Shown here one piece after another: positions 17,049 to 25,256 of a DNA stretch of 64,000 nucleotides. The stretch is taken from contig JBOGNO010000011.1 in the NCBI GenBank assembly GCA_050747245.1, positions 1 to 64,000 on the forward strand. The letters are read 5' to 3'. The stretch's first letter is position 1; each line of letters begins with the position of its first letter. The DNA is from JBOGNO01 sp050747245 (GTDB lineage Bacteria; Acidobacteriota; Terriglobia; Acidiferrales; UBA7541). The notes under the pieces were generated by a model, which saw nothing but the letters and a program-made list of their open reading frames with translations, had not been told where the DNA came from and ran no database searches. A program made the translations under genes and the position numbers.

Positions 17049-18290
17049 ATGCGCCCTCTCGGCTCGTCGCGTGCTCACGTTCTTCCGCTTGCTGCCTTCC
17101 TCGTTACCTGCTCGGCCGCTCCTTCGCTCGCACAGACGCGCGCCCCGGTTCCCACCGAAGTCACGCGCGTCCCGCAGACTGCCTTCTCTCTCTGTCCTTG
17201 TTTGAACGTCGTCTCCCGGGAGGAGGTCATCCCCGGCACGGCCCTGGCTGTTTCTCCCGATGGTCGGTTCCGCCTTTCCTATTTCCAGACGCCCTCGGGG
17301 GCCCATTTCGATCTTCTCGACCGCGACTCTGGTGAAAAAAGGCAATTCGACGCAGCCGTGCCCAAGATTCCGCCTGGTATCGTCTGGCGCATTTTGGAAG
17401 CCGAGTTTTCTCCCGACAGCCGCTGGCTCGCCGTTCGCACCATTGGTGCGACGTGGATTTTTCCGGCAGGCCTCACGCAGCCCGTATGGACGATTGCCGC
17501 GGACAGCGATAAGGAAATTTATCCGGGGAAAATGTCCTGGGGTGGAGACCATCTTGCCGTGATTTTCTGGCCTGCGGAATCTTTTCTTGCGGATGCCGAG
17601 CCCAAAAAACCTGTACAGGTGAAAATCTTCGACGCTCCTACCGGTGCTGTTGCACTCACTTTCAATTTGCCCCTCGCACTTTCCGACTCCTGGACTGTTC
17701 CGCGCCTCTCCCCCGATGCGCTCGAAATTGCTGTTCTCGAGCGCGCGCGCCGCTGGCCCGGCAAAGCGCGCCTGCTGCTCTTTTCCACGCGAACGGGAAA
17801 ATCTCTCTGGGAGCGCAACCTCAGCGCGGAAGACATCGCCTGGTCTGCGGACGGAAAGCGACTCCTTTCCCTCGGCAGCGAATTGACCTGGCTCGATTCT
17901 TCGACCGCCACGCCCGTCCGCCAGACTGCGGGCTCAAGTGCTCACAGCGATCTGCAGCGCTTGACCATAAATGAAAATGCCGGTTTGGCCCTCGGCCGTT
18001 TCGCTGAGTATAGCGCCTTCGCACGCGCCTTAGGTGGCGGCAAGAAGCGCGTCACTCATTTCATTCTCTGGAATCTCCCCGCCAATCGCGATTTTTGTCA
18101 GGAAACCTTCGTCCCGGAGGTCTCCGCCGATCCGTGGATCACTTCTCGCGGCGAGATTATTTCTCTCGAGGAAACCTACGACGTCCGACCACCCCTTCGT
18201 CTCCTGAAATCTGCGCGCATCATAACGTACAAATTCACTCCGCCCCCATCGGCGCAATCTCCTCCACCGTCCAAGCCTGCCTCCCCCTAG
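17049..18290 (+). CDS. Exported beta-propeller-like protein of unknown function
   Basis: The 413-residue protein starts with a Sec signal peptide (residues 1-29, ending SLAQ). The body has repeated SPDGRFRLS, SPDSRWLAV, SPDALEIAV and SADGKRLLS segments, typical of WD40/TolB-like propeller blades. The C-terminal tail is Pro/Ser-rich. No catalytic motif was found. The promoter must lie in the 121-bp gap shared with efp. It is probably periplasmic. The assignment as propeller is from motif reading only. Confidence 0.75.
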   Translation: MRPLGSSRAHVLPLAAFLVTCSAAPSLAQTRAPVPTEVTRVPQTAFSLCPCLNVVSREEVIPGTALAVSPDGRFRLSYFQTPSGAHFDLLDRDSGEKRQFDAAVPKIPPGIVWRILEAEFSPDSRWLAVRTIGATWIFPAGLTQPVWTIAADSDKEIYPGKMSWGGDHLAVIFWPAESFLADAEPKKPVQVKIFDAPTGAVALTFNLPLALSDSWTVPRLSPDALEIAVLERARRWPGKARLLLFSTRTGKSLWERNLSAEDIAWSADGKRLLSLGSELTWLDSSTATPVRQTAGSSAHSDLQRLTINENAGLALGRFAEYSAFARALGGGKKRVTHFILWNLPANRDFCQETFVPEVSADPWITSRGEIISLEETYDVRPPLRLLKSARIITYKFTPPPSAQSPPPSKPASP

Positions 18291-18316
18291 TCTTTTTTGA
18301 AAATACAAATTTTATT

Positions 18317-18377
18317 GTCATTCTAGGCGTAGCACGCCTCTTGCCTGCGGCATAATTCTGCGGGACGAGTAATCTGC
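18317..18377. repeat. Degenerate interspersed palindrome (copy 1)
   Basis: The sequence begins GTCATTCT and ends AGTAATCTGC, and encloses a perfect hairpin AGGCGT-AGC-ACGCCT (18325-18339). It lies between two converging genes. The ends match those of the element at 22128, which suggests membership in the same family of small intergenic palindromes. It is longer and more degenerate than the other two copies. Confidence 0.4.
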
Positions 18378-18394
18378 TATTCCCAAATGTGGAT

Positions 18395-20023
18395 TTAGAA
18401 CCCCGGCGCTCCGGCTGCCGCGGTGCGTTCTTCGCGTCGCCGGCCAAACCGCAACCGCTCGTAATAGGACTGTCCCAGAGACATCAGTCCCGTGTAGAGG
18501 TATCCCCACACGAAGAGCAGGAGGAAGGGAACCGTCGCGTAGTTTTCCATTTCGAGGGCGTAAATCACTGTGGCCGCAAAATAGATTCCCAGGATCACTT
18601 CGGCGAATGGCATCCAGCCTGCCTTGGGTCTGTATTTGTTCTTCAGCCACGATCCGCCGCGCTGTCCTTCGATGCGGTATTTCGGAGTCCGCGTGAATTC
18701 AGATTTCTTTCCCACGATGGCTTCCAGCACCGCCAAGGCGTTACGCACCGAGAGTCCGATTCCTACCGCCATCACGAACGGCAGATACAAAAACGTTCGC
18801 TTCCACGTCTTCGGGTAAAGCGCTCGCTCCGCAGCAAGATAGAAACTTGATATCGAGCACGTCGAAGCTAGAAACAGCGGCAGGTCGATCAGCAGCACCT
18901 GAAACCACCCTTGGTAAAACCGCACGATCATCGCCGGCAGCAGGATGATCGAAAGCAAAACCATCAGTGGGTAGCTGATGTTTGCGGTCAGATGAAAAAA
19001 CGCTTCTGCCTTCACACGCGCGGATAGTTTCGTGCGAAACACTTGCGGAAGAATTTTTTTCGCGGTCTGCATCAGGCCTTTTGCCCAGCGTGCTTGCTGC
19101 GATTTGAACGCATTCATCTCCACCGGCAATTCCGACGGGCAGTCGATCTCCGGCAAGTAGAGGAAGTGCCATCCGCACAATTGCGCGCGGTACGATAGGT
19201 CTGTGTCTTCCGTGAGCGTGTCGTGCTGCCATCCCCCCGACTCCTCGATGGCCTTCCTGCGCCACACTCCGCCCGTGCCATTGAAGTTGAAAAACACACC
19301 GCTGCGGAATCGCGCGCTGTGCTCGATCACAAAGTGGCCGTCCAGCAGGATCGCTTCGATCTCCGTGAGCGTCGAGTAGTTGCGGTTGATGTAACTCCAT
19401 CGTGTCTGCACCATCGCCATTTTTGGTTCCGTCGCGAAATGCGGAATCGTGCGCTTCAGAAAATCCGCCGGCGGCAGAAAATCCGCGTCGAAGATAGCGA
19501 TGAACTCCCCCGTCGCCGTTTTCATTCCCTCCTGAAGCGCACCGGCCTTGTAGCCATCGCGGTTTCCTCGGTGTAGGTATTCGATCGGCACGCCGAGTTG
19601 CTGGTATCGTTCCACGCACGCCCGCGCCACTTCCTGCGTCTCATCCATCGAATCGTCCAGCACCTGGATCTCGAGTTTCTCCCGCGGATATTCAATTTGC
19701 GCCACGGCCTCCACCAGACGCTCGATCACGTACCTCTCGTTAAATATCGGGAGCTGTATGGTAACCTTGGGCCATTCCTCCGGATCCGGCGCGGGGGCGG
19801 GCACGCGATTTCGGTATTTGAAAAAGTTGTACACCAAGGCATACCGGTGAATTCCATATGCAGCCAGAATTCCCAATACGATGAAATACGGCAGCATCAT
19901 GGCCAGGTCGAATCCATTCGCCTGGTAAATCCCCGTAAACGTTTTGTCCGTGAGTCTGTGCCAATAAGCCGAAAACCGGCTCGGCCCCAGAATCATGTAT
20001 GCCGTAACTGCCCACTTTCCCAT
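18395..20023 (-). CDS. Membrane-bound family 2 glycosyltransferase (cellulose-synthase/mannan-synthase-like)
   Basis: The protein (about 542 residues from ATG 20023) has an N-terminal membrane segment (about 40-62), a cytosolic GT2 domain and four or more C-terminal membrane segments, the layout of processive beta-glycosyltransferases. The catalytic residues are visible: Asp in LDDSMDET, DxD in FDADFLP, TED in LTEDTDLSYR and QQARWAKG (QxxRW). It resembles CslA/glucomannan or cellulose synthases, so it probably extends an envelope or exported polysaccharide. No BcsB/PilZ partner is nearby. A TTG at 20026 is also possible as start. It is transcribed away from the GT-C gene, the two starts being only about 20 bp apart. 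Confidence 0.88.
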   Translation of the reverse strand: MGKWAVTAYMILGPSRFSAYWHRLTDKTFTGIYQANGFDLAMMLPYFIVLGILAAYGIHRYALVYNFFKYRNRVPAPAPDPEEWPKVTIQLPIFNERYVIERLVEAVAQIEYPREKLEIQVLDDSMDETQEVARACVERYQQLGVPIEYLHRGNRDGYKAGALQEGMKTATGEFIAIFDADFLPPADFLKRTIPHFATEPKMAMVQTRWSYINRNYSTLTEIEAILLDGHFVIEHSARFRSGVFFNFNGTGGVWRRKAIEESGGWQHDTLTEDTDLSYRAQLCGWHFLYLPEIDCPSELPVEMNAFKSQQARWAKGLMQTAKKILPQVFRTKLSARVKAEAFFHLTANISYPLMVLLSIILLPAMIVRFYQGWFQVLLIDLPLFLASTCSISSFYLAAERALYPKTWKRTFLYLPFVMAVGIGLSVRNALAVLEAIVGKKSEFTRTPKYRIEGQRGGSWLKNKYRPKAGWMPFAEVILGIYFAATVIYALEMENYATVPFLLLFVWGYLYTGLMSLGQSYYERLRFGRRREERTAAAGAPGF

Positions 20024-20043
20024 CAACGTTTCACTTGCTCCGC

Positions 20044-21363
20044 ATGACCAACGCCGCCGAGCATTCCGGCCCCGCTCGCGGCCGCCTGCAAACTTTTATC
20101 ACCCTCGCCGGTGTGATAACTTTCGAACTCTTTTTCCTGGCTCTCTATCGGCTACGCGATCTCAGCATTCACGTGGTCGCCGCGATTTCTATTTGTCTCG
20201 CCGCCGGAGCTTTGTATCTCCTGCTGCTCCTTTTTCTCTCCCGTTCCGCCGATTCTCGCGCCGCCTTCTGGCTGATTCTTTTGGGCGCCGTCCTTTTTCG
20301 CGCCACGCTCTTTCCGCTCACTCCTTCTTTATCCGAAGATATGTTTCGGTATCGCTGGGAAGGCCGCATCCAGAATTACGGCTGGAATCCTTACGCCCAG
20401 CGTCCCGACGATCCCCGCCTCGCGTATTTGCGCATTCCCTCCGAGTCTCGTTTTCCCGGCCACGACATCCCGGCCATTTATCCCCCTCTCCTCGAACTCA
20501 TCTTTCGCGCCGATGCTTGGCTCTTCAAGAGTCCGGTCGCCTTCAAATTTCCGTTCGTCGCCGCGGACCTTGCAGTCGTCCTCATGCTCGCGTGGTATCT
20601 CCGCCGCACCGGCGGTCGTAATTTTCAGTTGGCGATTTATGCCTGGAGTCCGCTGGCCGTGGTCGAATTTTCGGGGAGCGGTCATGCGGACGCTCTGGCC
20701 ATTGCGGGGCTGGTTGCCGCGCTTGTGATTATACGGTCGCGTCATCTAGTGTCAACGTTTGCTCTCGCTTCGGCCTCGCTCATGAAATCTTTTCCTATCC
20801 TGCTCTTTCCCCTCTGGTTTCGTCTTCAAGGCTGGCCTCGCTCTCTCCGTTCCTGGCCCGGCGCTGCGCTCGCCGCGCTCTTTGCTTTCGTCTGTTTTTG
20901 GCCCTATCGTTCCGCTCTCCCACTCTTGCCTTCCACGATGTCCTACTACGCTTCCCGCTGGCAGAACAACAACGCCAGCCTGTGGCGTCTCCTCGAAAAA
21001 TTTTCCGGCTCCCCTCAACTTGCTGATGGTCTGGGAGTCGGCGTCGCCGTGGGTATCGCCCTGTGGGCCGCTGCGCGTAAGCTCGATCCCGCGCGTGCCG
21101 CCTATCTCATCATCGGCGCGGTCCTTCTTCTCTCTCCCAACGGCTACTCCTGGTATTTCACGTGGATTCTGCCGCTCCTATGTTTTTTTCCCAACCCCGC
21201 CTGGCTGCTTCTCACCGTCCTTCAATTTCTCTCTTACGAAGTCCTCATCGATTACGAAGCCCGCGGAGTATGGCATTTTGATCCCCGCTTCGTCTGGCTG
21301 ACCTACGCCCCGTTCTATGGCCTCTTGCTGTGTACCTGCCTCCGAAAAAGGAAACCTGCCTGA
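20044..21363 (+). CDS. Polytopic GT-C glycosyltransferase (GT87/DUF2029-like)
   Basis: The 439-residue protein has about ten hydrophobic segments and the acidic loop LSEDMFRYRWEGR after the second or third segment, as in polyprenol-phosphate-sugar-dependent (GT-C) mannosyl- or arabinosyltransferases. A conserved-looking PPLLELIF and SGHADALAI also fit. It probably adds sugars outside the membrane to lipid- or protein-linked glycans. The start is ATG 20044 (a TTG at 20035 is less likely). The stop overlaps the next gene by one base (TGATG), so the two are probably co-translated. Confidence 0.75.
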   Translation: MTNAAEHSGPARGRLQTFITLAGVITFELFFLALYRLRDLSIHVVAAISICLAAGALYLLLLLFLSRSADSRAAFWLILLGAVLFRATLFPLTPSLSEDMFRYRWEGRIQNYGWNPYAQRPDDPRLAYLRIPSESRFPGHDIPAIYPPLLELIFRADAWLFKSPVAFKFPFVAADLAVVLMLAWYLRRTGGRNFQLAIYAWSPLAVVEFSGSGHADALAIAGLVAALVIIRSRHLVSTFALASASLMKSFPILLFPLWFRLQGWPRSLRSWPGAALAALFAFVCFWPYRSALPLLPSTMSYYASRWQNNNASLWRLLEKFSGSPQLADGLGVGVAVGIALWAAARKLDPARAAYLIIGAVLLLSPNGYSWYFTWILPLLCFFPNPAWLLLTVLQFLSYEVLIDYEARGVWHFDPRFVWLTYAPFYGLLLCTCLRKRKPA

Positions 21364-22109
21364 TGCGTCCCGCATCGCCTGACGCATCGCATCGTCCCTG
21401 GCCGCTTCCTGCAGCGCGTTGGGTCATGGAGCAAACTTGGCACGAACTGCTCTTCGCTCATTGGCCCCTACCTGCGAGCGTCCTTCGCCCCCTCATTCCC
21501 GAGCCTCTCACGATTGACACCTTCGATGGCCAAGCTTTGCTCGGCGTTGTGCCCTTTCGCATGAGCGGCGTTCGCGTTCGCGGCCTTCCCGCTCTTCCCG
21601 GCCTTTCCGCCTTTCCCGAATTGAACGTGCGCACTTACGTCACGCGCGATGACCGTCCCGGTGTTTGGTTCTTCAGCCTTGACGCTGGAAATTCCATTGC
21701 GGTGGCAGCGGCGCGCGCCTGGTTTCACTTGCCTTATTTTCGCGCCCGCATGTCCCTTGAAAATCTATGCGGAGAAATTTTGTATCGCAGCCTTCGCACG
21801 CATCGCGGCGCGCCGCCCGCCGAATTTCGCGGCCGCTATCGTCCCGCAGGTGAAGTCTTCGCCGCCGCGCATGGCACGCTCGAATATTTCCTCACCGAGC
21901 GCTACTGCCTCTACGCCGCACATCGCGAAAAAATCTTACGCGCCGATATCCATCATCCGCTCTGGCCGTTGCAGTTGGCGGAAGCAGAATTCGAACTCAA
22001 CACCATGGCCGCCACGCTCGGCATCGCGCTCCCAGCCGCGCCGCCGCTTCTCCATTTCGCCTCACGCCAGCATGTCCTCGTCTGGCCCCCGCGAGAAATA
22101 AACCGCTAG
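21363..22109 (+). CDS. DUF2071 (YqjF-like) family protein
   Basis: The 248-residue protein matches the DUF2071 family, recognised from HELLFAHWPLP, LRPLIPEPLTIDTFDG, GVVPFRMSGVRVRG, FPELNVRTYV and GVWFFSLDA. The function of the family is not established. I chose ATG 21363, which overlaps the stop of the glycosyltransferase gene (TGATG), over an earlier ATG at 21330 inside that gene. It appears soluble and has no signal peptide. Confidence 0.85.
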   Translation: MRPASPDASHRPWPLPAARWVMEQTWHELLFAHWPLPASVLRPLIPEPLTIDTFDGQALLGVVPFRMSGVRVRGLPALPGLSAFPELNVRTYVTRDDRPGVWFFSLDAGNSIAVAAARAWFHLPYFRARMSLENLCGEILYRSLRTHRGAPPAEFRGRYRPAGEVFAAAHGTLEYFLTERYCLYAAHREKILRADIHHPLWPLQLAEAEFELNTMAATLGIALPAAPPLLHFASRQHVLVWPPREINR

Positions 22110-22127
22110 CAACCCGCGAATTTTTTT

Positions 22128-22154
22128 GTCATTCCGAGCGGAGCGAGGAATCTG
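22128..22154. repeat. Interspersed palindrome (copy 2)
   Basis: A 27-bp element with arms ATTCC (22131-22135) and GGAAT (22147-22151) around GAGCGGAGCGA, lying between converging genes. It has the form of the widespread GTCATTCCGAGCG...AGGAATCT intergenic repeats. It could act as a bidirectional terminator or mRNA stabiliser, but this is not shown. Confidence 0.6.
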
Positions 22155-22166
22155 TTTTCGTGGAAA

Positions 22167-23348
22167 TCAAACGTTTAGCGTGAGCGTTGTCTCAGGAATG
22201 AAATCATCGCCGCGCGAAGCGCGCGAGCTCGCGGGAAACGGCATCTTCGATCGATCCACGGGACGGTAGAACGTGTCTCTCTCGACGGGCGTGCTTCCCG
22301 CCGCGCGAATCAGCCTTTCGAGTTGCGCCCGAGAAGTGAACTGCGCCGTCGTCGCTCCGGCGTCGTGATAAATTTTTTCTTCGATCACCGTGCCGTCAAT
22401 GTCGTCGGCGCCGAATCGCAGCGCCACCTGCGCGATTCGCGGCGTCAGCATGATCCAGTAAGCCTTGATGTGCTCGAAATTGTCCAGCAGCAGCCGCGAG
22501 ATGGCCATGGTCTTCAAATCGTCGAATCCCGTGGGCTTCGGCAAATGCGCGAGCGCAGTATTTTCCGGATGAAACGCCAGCGGGATGAACGCCACGAATC
22601 CGTGCGTCACATCTTGCAATTCGCGCAGCAGCAGGAGGTGTTCCACGCGTTCTTCGTGCGTCTCGATGTGCCCGTAGAGCATCGTTGCATTCGACCGCAA
22701 TCCAACCTCGTGCGCCGCCCGCGCAATTTCCAGCCATCTCCGCCCGCTTACCTTGTGGTCGCAAATTATTTTGCGCACCCGGGGATTGAAAATTTCCGCT
22801 CCGCCGCCGGGAAGGGAATCCACTCCCGCCTCTTTCATCTTGAGCAGCGTGTCGCGAATCGACAGCTTCGAAATCCGCGCGTAGTAACCCACCTCCACCA
22901 TCGTGAACGCCTTCAGATGCACCTGCGGGAATCGCTGTTTCAGCCCGCGAATCAGCTCGAGGTAATATTCGAACGGCAAATCCGGATGCAGCCCGCCCAC
23001 GATGTGAAATTCCGTCGCGCCTTCGTTCACTCCCTGCGCCGAGCGCTCCCAGATTTCCTCAAGCGCGTACGTGTACGCCCCCGGCGCGTCGGGCGCGCGC
23101 CCGAATGCGCACAGCCGGCAATGCGCCACACACACGTTGGTCGGATTGATGTGCCGATTGACGTTGTAGTAGCAGGTGTTCCCGTGCTGCTTCTCGCGCA
23201 CGTAATTCGCCATCCATCCGAGGCCCAGCAAATCGTTCGACTGGTATAGTGCGAGCCCATCCGCGGCCGTCAGCCGCTCACCCGCGAGCACCTTTTCCGC
23301 AATCGGCCCCAGCCTCTTGTCGTCGAGAATTGGGTTGCTGTTTTTCAT
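22167..23348 (-). CDS. mqnE: Aminodeoxyfutalosine synthase (radical SAM)
   Basis: MqnE adds a SAM-derived adenosyl radical to 3-[(1-carboxyvinyl)oxy]benzoate to make 6-amino-6-deoxyfutalosine in the futalosine menaquinone pathway. The radical SAM triad is CVAHCRLC (Cys73, 77, 80). EFHIVGGLHPDLPF, DSLPGGGAEIF, TMLYGHIET and the C-terminal region fit MqnE better than MqnC. The length (393) is normal. It is the last gene of a minus-strand run with ubiX, mqnP and a small ORF. Its ATG overlaps the small ORF's stop by 4 bases (ATGA). Confidence 0.93.
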   Translation of the reverse strand: MKNSNPILDDKRLGPIAEKVLAGERLTAADGLALYQSNDLLGLGWMANYVREKQHGNTCYYNVNRHINPTNVCVAHCRLCAFGRAPDAPGAYTYALEEIWERSAQGVNEGATEFHIVGGLHPDLPFEYYLELIRGLKQRFPQVHLKAFTMVEVGYYARISKLSIRDTLLKMKEAGVDSLPGGGAEIFNPRVRKIICDHKVSGRRWLEIARAAHEVGLRSNATMLYGHIETHEERVEHLLLLRELQDVTHGFVAFIPLAFHPENTALAHLPKPTGFDDLKTMAISRLLLDNFEHIKAYWIMLTPRIAQVALRFGADDIDGTVIEEKIYHDAGATTAQFTSRAQLERLIRAAGSTPVERDTFYRPVDRSKMPFPASSRASRGDDFIPETTLTLNV

Positions 23349-23605
23349 GCTGCAAGTATTCTGAGAATATTACGCCGCGTGCAACAGTCCTGTCGGACAT
23401 GGCGATCGACAACTCGAGTCACAGCCATCCGCCAAGTACGCTTCTCGTCATTCCAATCCGTTTCAAATTGAACTCGATCTGCCATCAGCCTGCATATCCG
23501 GTTCCACCTCGCCTCGACAGCATCTACCTCCGGTAGTTTGTAGCAATTTCGAAGCGCCCTTTCGAACCGCCTCAGAAATCTACTTGGGAACCATGGTATC
23601 TGCAT
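23345..23605 (-). CDS. Small hypothetical protein (86 aa) inside the menaquinone operon
   Basis: I do not recognise a family. It is called as a gene because the ATG is preceded by AGGGAGAG at good spacing, it follows mqnP by 16 bp, and its TGA overlaps the mqnE start (ATGA), all signs of a translated operon member. The protein is basic (Arg-rich) with two Trp in the middle, and is mostly polar with no membrane segment. It may be a fast-evolving or decaying gene, or a device that couples mqnE translation. Whether it makes a functional protein is uncertain. Confidence 0.5.
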   Translation of the reverse strand: MQIPWFPSRFLRRFERALRNCYKLPEVDAVEARWNRICRLMADRVQFETDWNDEKRTWRMAVTRVVDRHVRQDCCTRRNILRILAA

Positions 23606-23621
23606 TTTGACTCTCCCTTTT

Positions 23622-24494
23622 CTAGCGGGGCGCTACCATTATTGCCGCGCCCCAGAAAATCAGGAACAACAGACTAATATAGCCATTCACGGTGAAAAAC
23701 GCAGCATTCATCTTCGAGAGGTCGTTCGGCTCGACTAGCGAATGTTCGTACGCGAGCAGCGCCGCCACCACGCCGATTCCCGCCCACGCCGGCCACGCCA
23801 GATGAAAGCTCGCCGCGAGCCACGCGAGCAGCGCCACCATCAGCACATGCATCCCGCGCGCAATCCCGAGCGCCCGCGCAATCCCGAATCTCTTCGGCAC
23901 GGAAAATAATCCCGCGCGCTGGTCGAATTCTACGTCCTGGCACGCATAGAGCACGTCGAATCCGCCCACCCAAAGTGTCACCGCCGCGCACAGAATCAGC
24001 ATTCGCGCATCGAGCGAGCCGCGCACCGCGATCCACGCCGCCGCCGGAGATATCCCCAGGCTAAATCCCAGCACCACGTGTGACCACGCCGTAAACCGTT
24101 TCGTGTAGGAATAAAAGAACAGCACCGCAAGCGCCACGGGCGAAAGTTCGAGCGCCAAGCGGTTCAATTGCCACGCCGCCACCACCAGCGCCGCCGCGGC
24201 CGCGATCGTGAAGCCCCACGCGAATGAAACCGAAAGCGCCCCTTTGGGTAGCGCGCGATTCTGCGTGCGCGGATTCATCGCGTCGTAGCGCACGTCCGCG
24301 ATGCGGTTCATGGTCATCGCAGCGGAGCGCGCCCCCACCATCGCCACGACAATCCACACTATTTGTCGAGCCGTAGGCCACGCCGCTCCGGCGTCTCGCG
24401 CCGCCAGCAGCGCTCCCACCAGCGCAAACGGCAGCGCGAACACCGAGTGTTCGAACTTGATCATCTCCAGGACTGTCCTGATCCGCTTCACCAT
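23622..24494 (-). CDS. mqnP: UbiA-family prenyltransferase, probable menaquinone (futalosine pathway) enzyme
   Basis: This polytopic membrane protein joins a polyprenyl chain to an aromatic acid. The two Asp-rich motifs for magnesium-diphosphate are NRIADVRYD (residues 63-71) and CQDVEFD (about 187-193). About eight hydrophobic helices are visible over 290 residues. Its position with ubiX- and mqnE-type genes suggests it acts on a futalosine-pathway naphthoate, i.e. an MqnP-type enzyme and not 4-hydroxybenzoate octaprenyltransferase. That assignment comes from context. Gene order in transcription is ubiX, mqnP, small ORF, mqnE. Confidence 0.88.
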   Translation of the reverse strand: MVKRIRTVLEMIKFEHSVFALPFALVGALLAARDAGAAWPTARQIVWIVVAMVGARSAAMTMNRIADVRYDAMNPRTQNRALPKGALSVSFAWGFTIAAAAALVVAAWQLNRLALELSPVALAVLFFYSYTKRFTAWSHVVLGFSLGISPAAAWIAVRGSLDARMLILCAAVTLWVGGFDVLYACQDVEFDQRAGLFSVPKRFGIARALGIARGMHVLMVALLAWLAASFHLAWPAWAGIGVVAALLAYEHSLVEPNDLSKMNAAFFTVNGYISLLFLIFWGAAIMVAPR

Positions 24495-24529
24495 GTGCCT
24501 CGGCGCCCTTTTGCGCCCCAGTCCACACT

Positions 24530-24566
24530 GTTATCCTGAGCCCGCCGTGGCGGGCGAAGGATCTCT
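24530..24566. repeat. Interspersed palindrome (copy 3)
   Basis: Outer arms ATCCT (24533-24537) and AGGAT (24558-24562) enclose a strong hairpin CCCGCC-GT-GGCGGG (24541-24554). It lies in the 135-bp gap between ubiX and mqnP and is probably transcribed with them. It has the form of the common TTATCCTGAGC...GAAGGATCT intergenic repeat. A T-rich stretch and a CCTCCGTGG motif, another common intergenic repeat fragment, follow near 24600-24640. Confidence 0.6.
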
Positions 24567-24629
24567 CAAAGAAAGTGCCTGCTTCCTTGTTTCTGTTTCT
24601 AATTTCTGATTTTTCCTGCGCCTCCGTGG

Positions 24630-25256
24630 CTATTTTTCTTTTCCGCCCTTCCACCGGTACTGCTTCTCCTGCTCGAAGCCCATCTGCGCCAGCACGCGAA
24701 AGACGAACTGTTCGGCCATCTCGTCGATCGTCTTTGGCCCGTAATAAAATGCCGGAATCGCCGGCATGACGATCGCTCCCGCATCCGTCACGCGAAGCAT
24801 GTTTTCGATGTGAATCCGGTTCAGCGGAGTCTCCCGCAGGCAGAGCACGAGGCGCCGCCGCTCTTTCAGGCAAACATCCGCAGCCCGCGCGATCAAATCA
24901 TCCGCAAGCCCGCTCGCAATCGTCCCCAGCATTCCCGCCGAGCAGGGAATCACCACCATGGCATCCACGGCCGCGCTGCCGGATGCAATCGACGCACCTA
25001 CATCTTTGTTCGGCAGGTATTCGATTTTCGCGGCTCGCGTTCCGGTCAGCATCCCGGGCAGTTTTTTTTGGTCCTGAGCGACAATTCCCAGCTCCGTCGC
25101 AATCAGCCGCAGACCCGTCTCGCTCACAACCAGCGCCACGCGCCCGACGCGGCTATCCGTATCGAGCGCTTGCAGCATCTTTTGCGCATAGATCGCCCCG
25201 CTCGCGCCCGTCACCCCCACCGTCACGAATTTGCCTTTATTCTTCGGCATTAGCAT
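24630..25256 (-). CDS. ubiX: Flavin prenyltransferase (UbiX family)
   Basis: UbiX makes the prenylated FMN cofactor needed by UbiD-type decarboxylases. TVGVTGASGAIYA (FMN-binding start), VIPCSAGMLGTIASGLADDLIARAADV read as SAGMLG...ADDLI, and LRETPLNRIHIENM are typical. The 208-residue length is normal. It heads the minus-strand run with mqnP and mqnE. In menaquinone synthesis by the futalosine route its UbiD partner would decarboxylate the naphthoate; that partner is not in the window. ATG 25256 or 25250 may be the start; neither has a clear ribosome site. Confidence 0.93.
   Translation of the reverse strand: MLMPKNKGKFVTVGVTGASGAIYAQKMLQALDTDSRVGRVALVVSETGLRLIATELGIVAQDQKKLPGMLTGTRAAKIEYLPNKDVGASIASGSAAVDAMVVIPCSAGMLGTIASGLADDLIARAADVCLKERRRLVLCLRETPLNRIHIENMLRVTDAGAIVMPAIPAFYYGPKTIDEMAEQFVFRVLAQMGFEQEKQYRWKGGKEK

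Noticed and set aside
22323..23249. Long plus-strand open frame (308 codons) opposite mqnE
   Set aside because: It is antisense to a clear radical SAM gene and has an Arg/His-rich composition typical of shadow frames.
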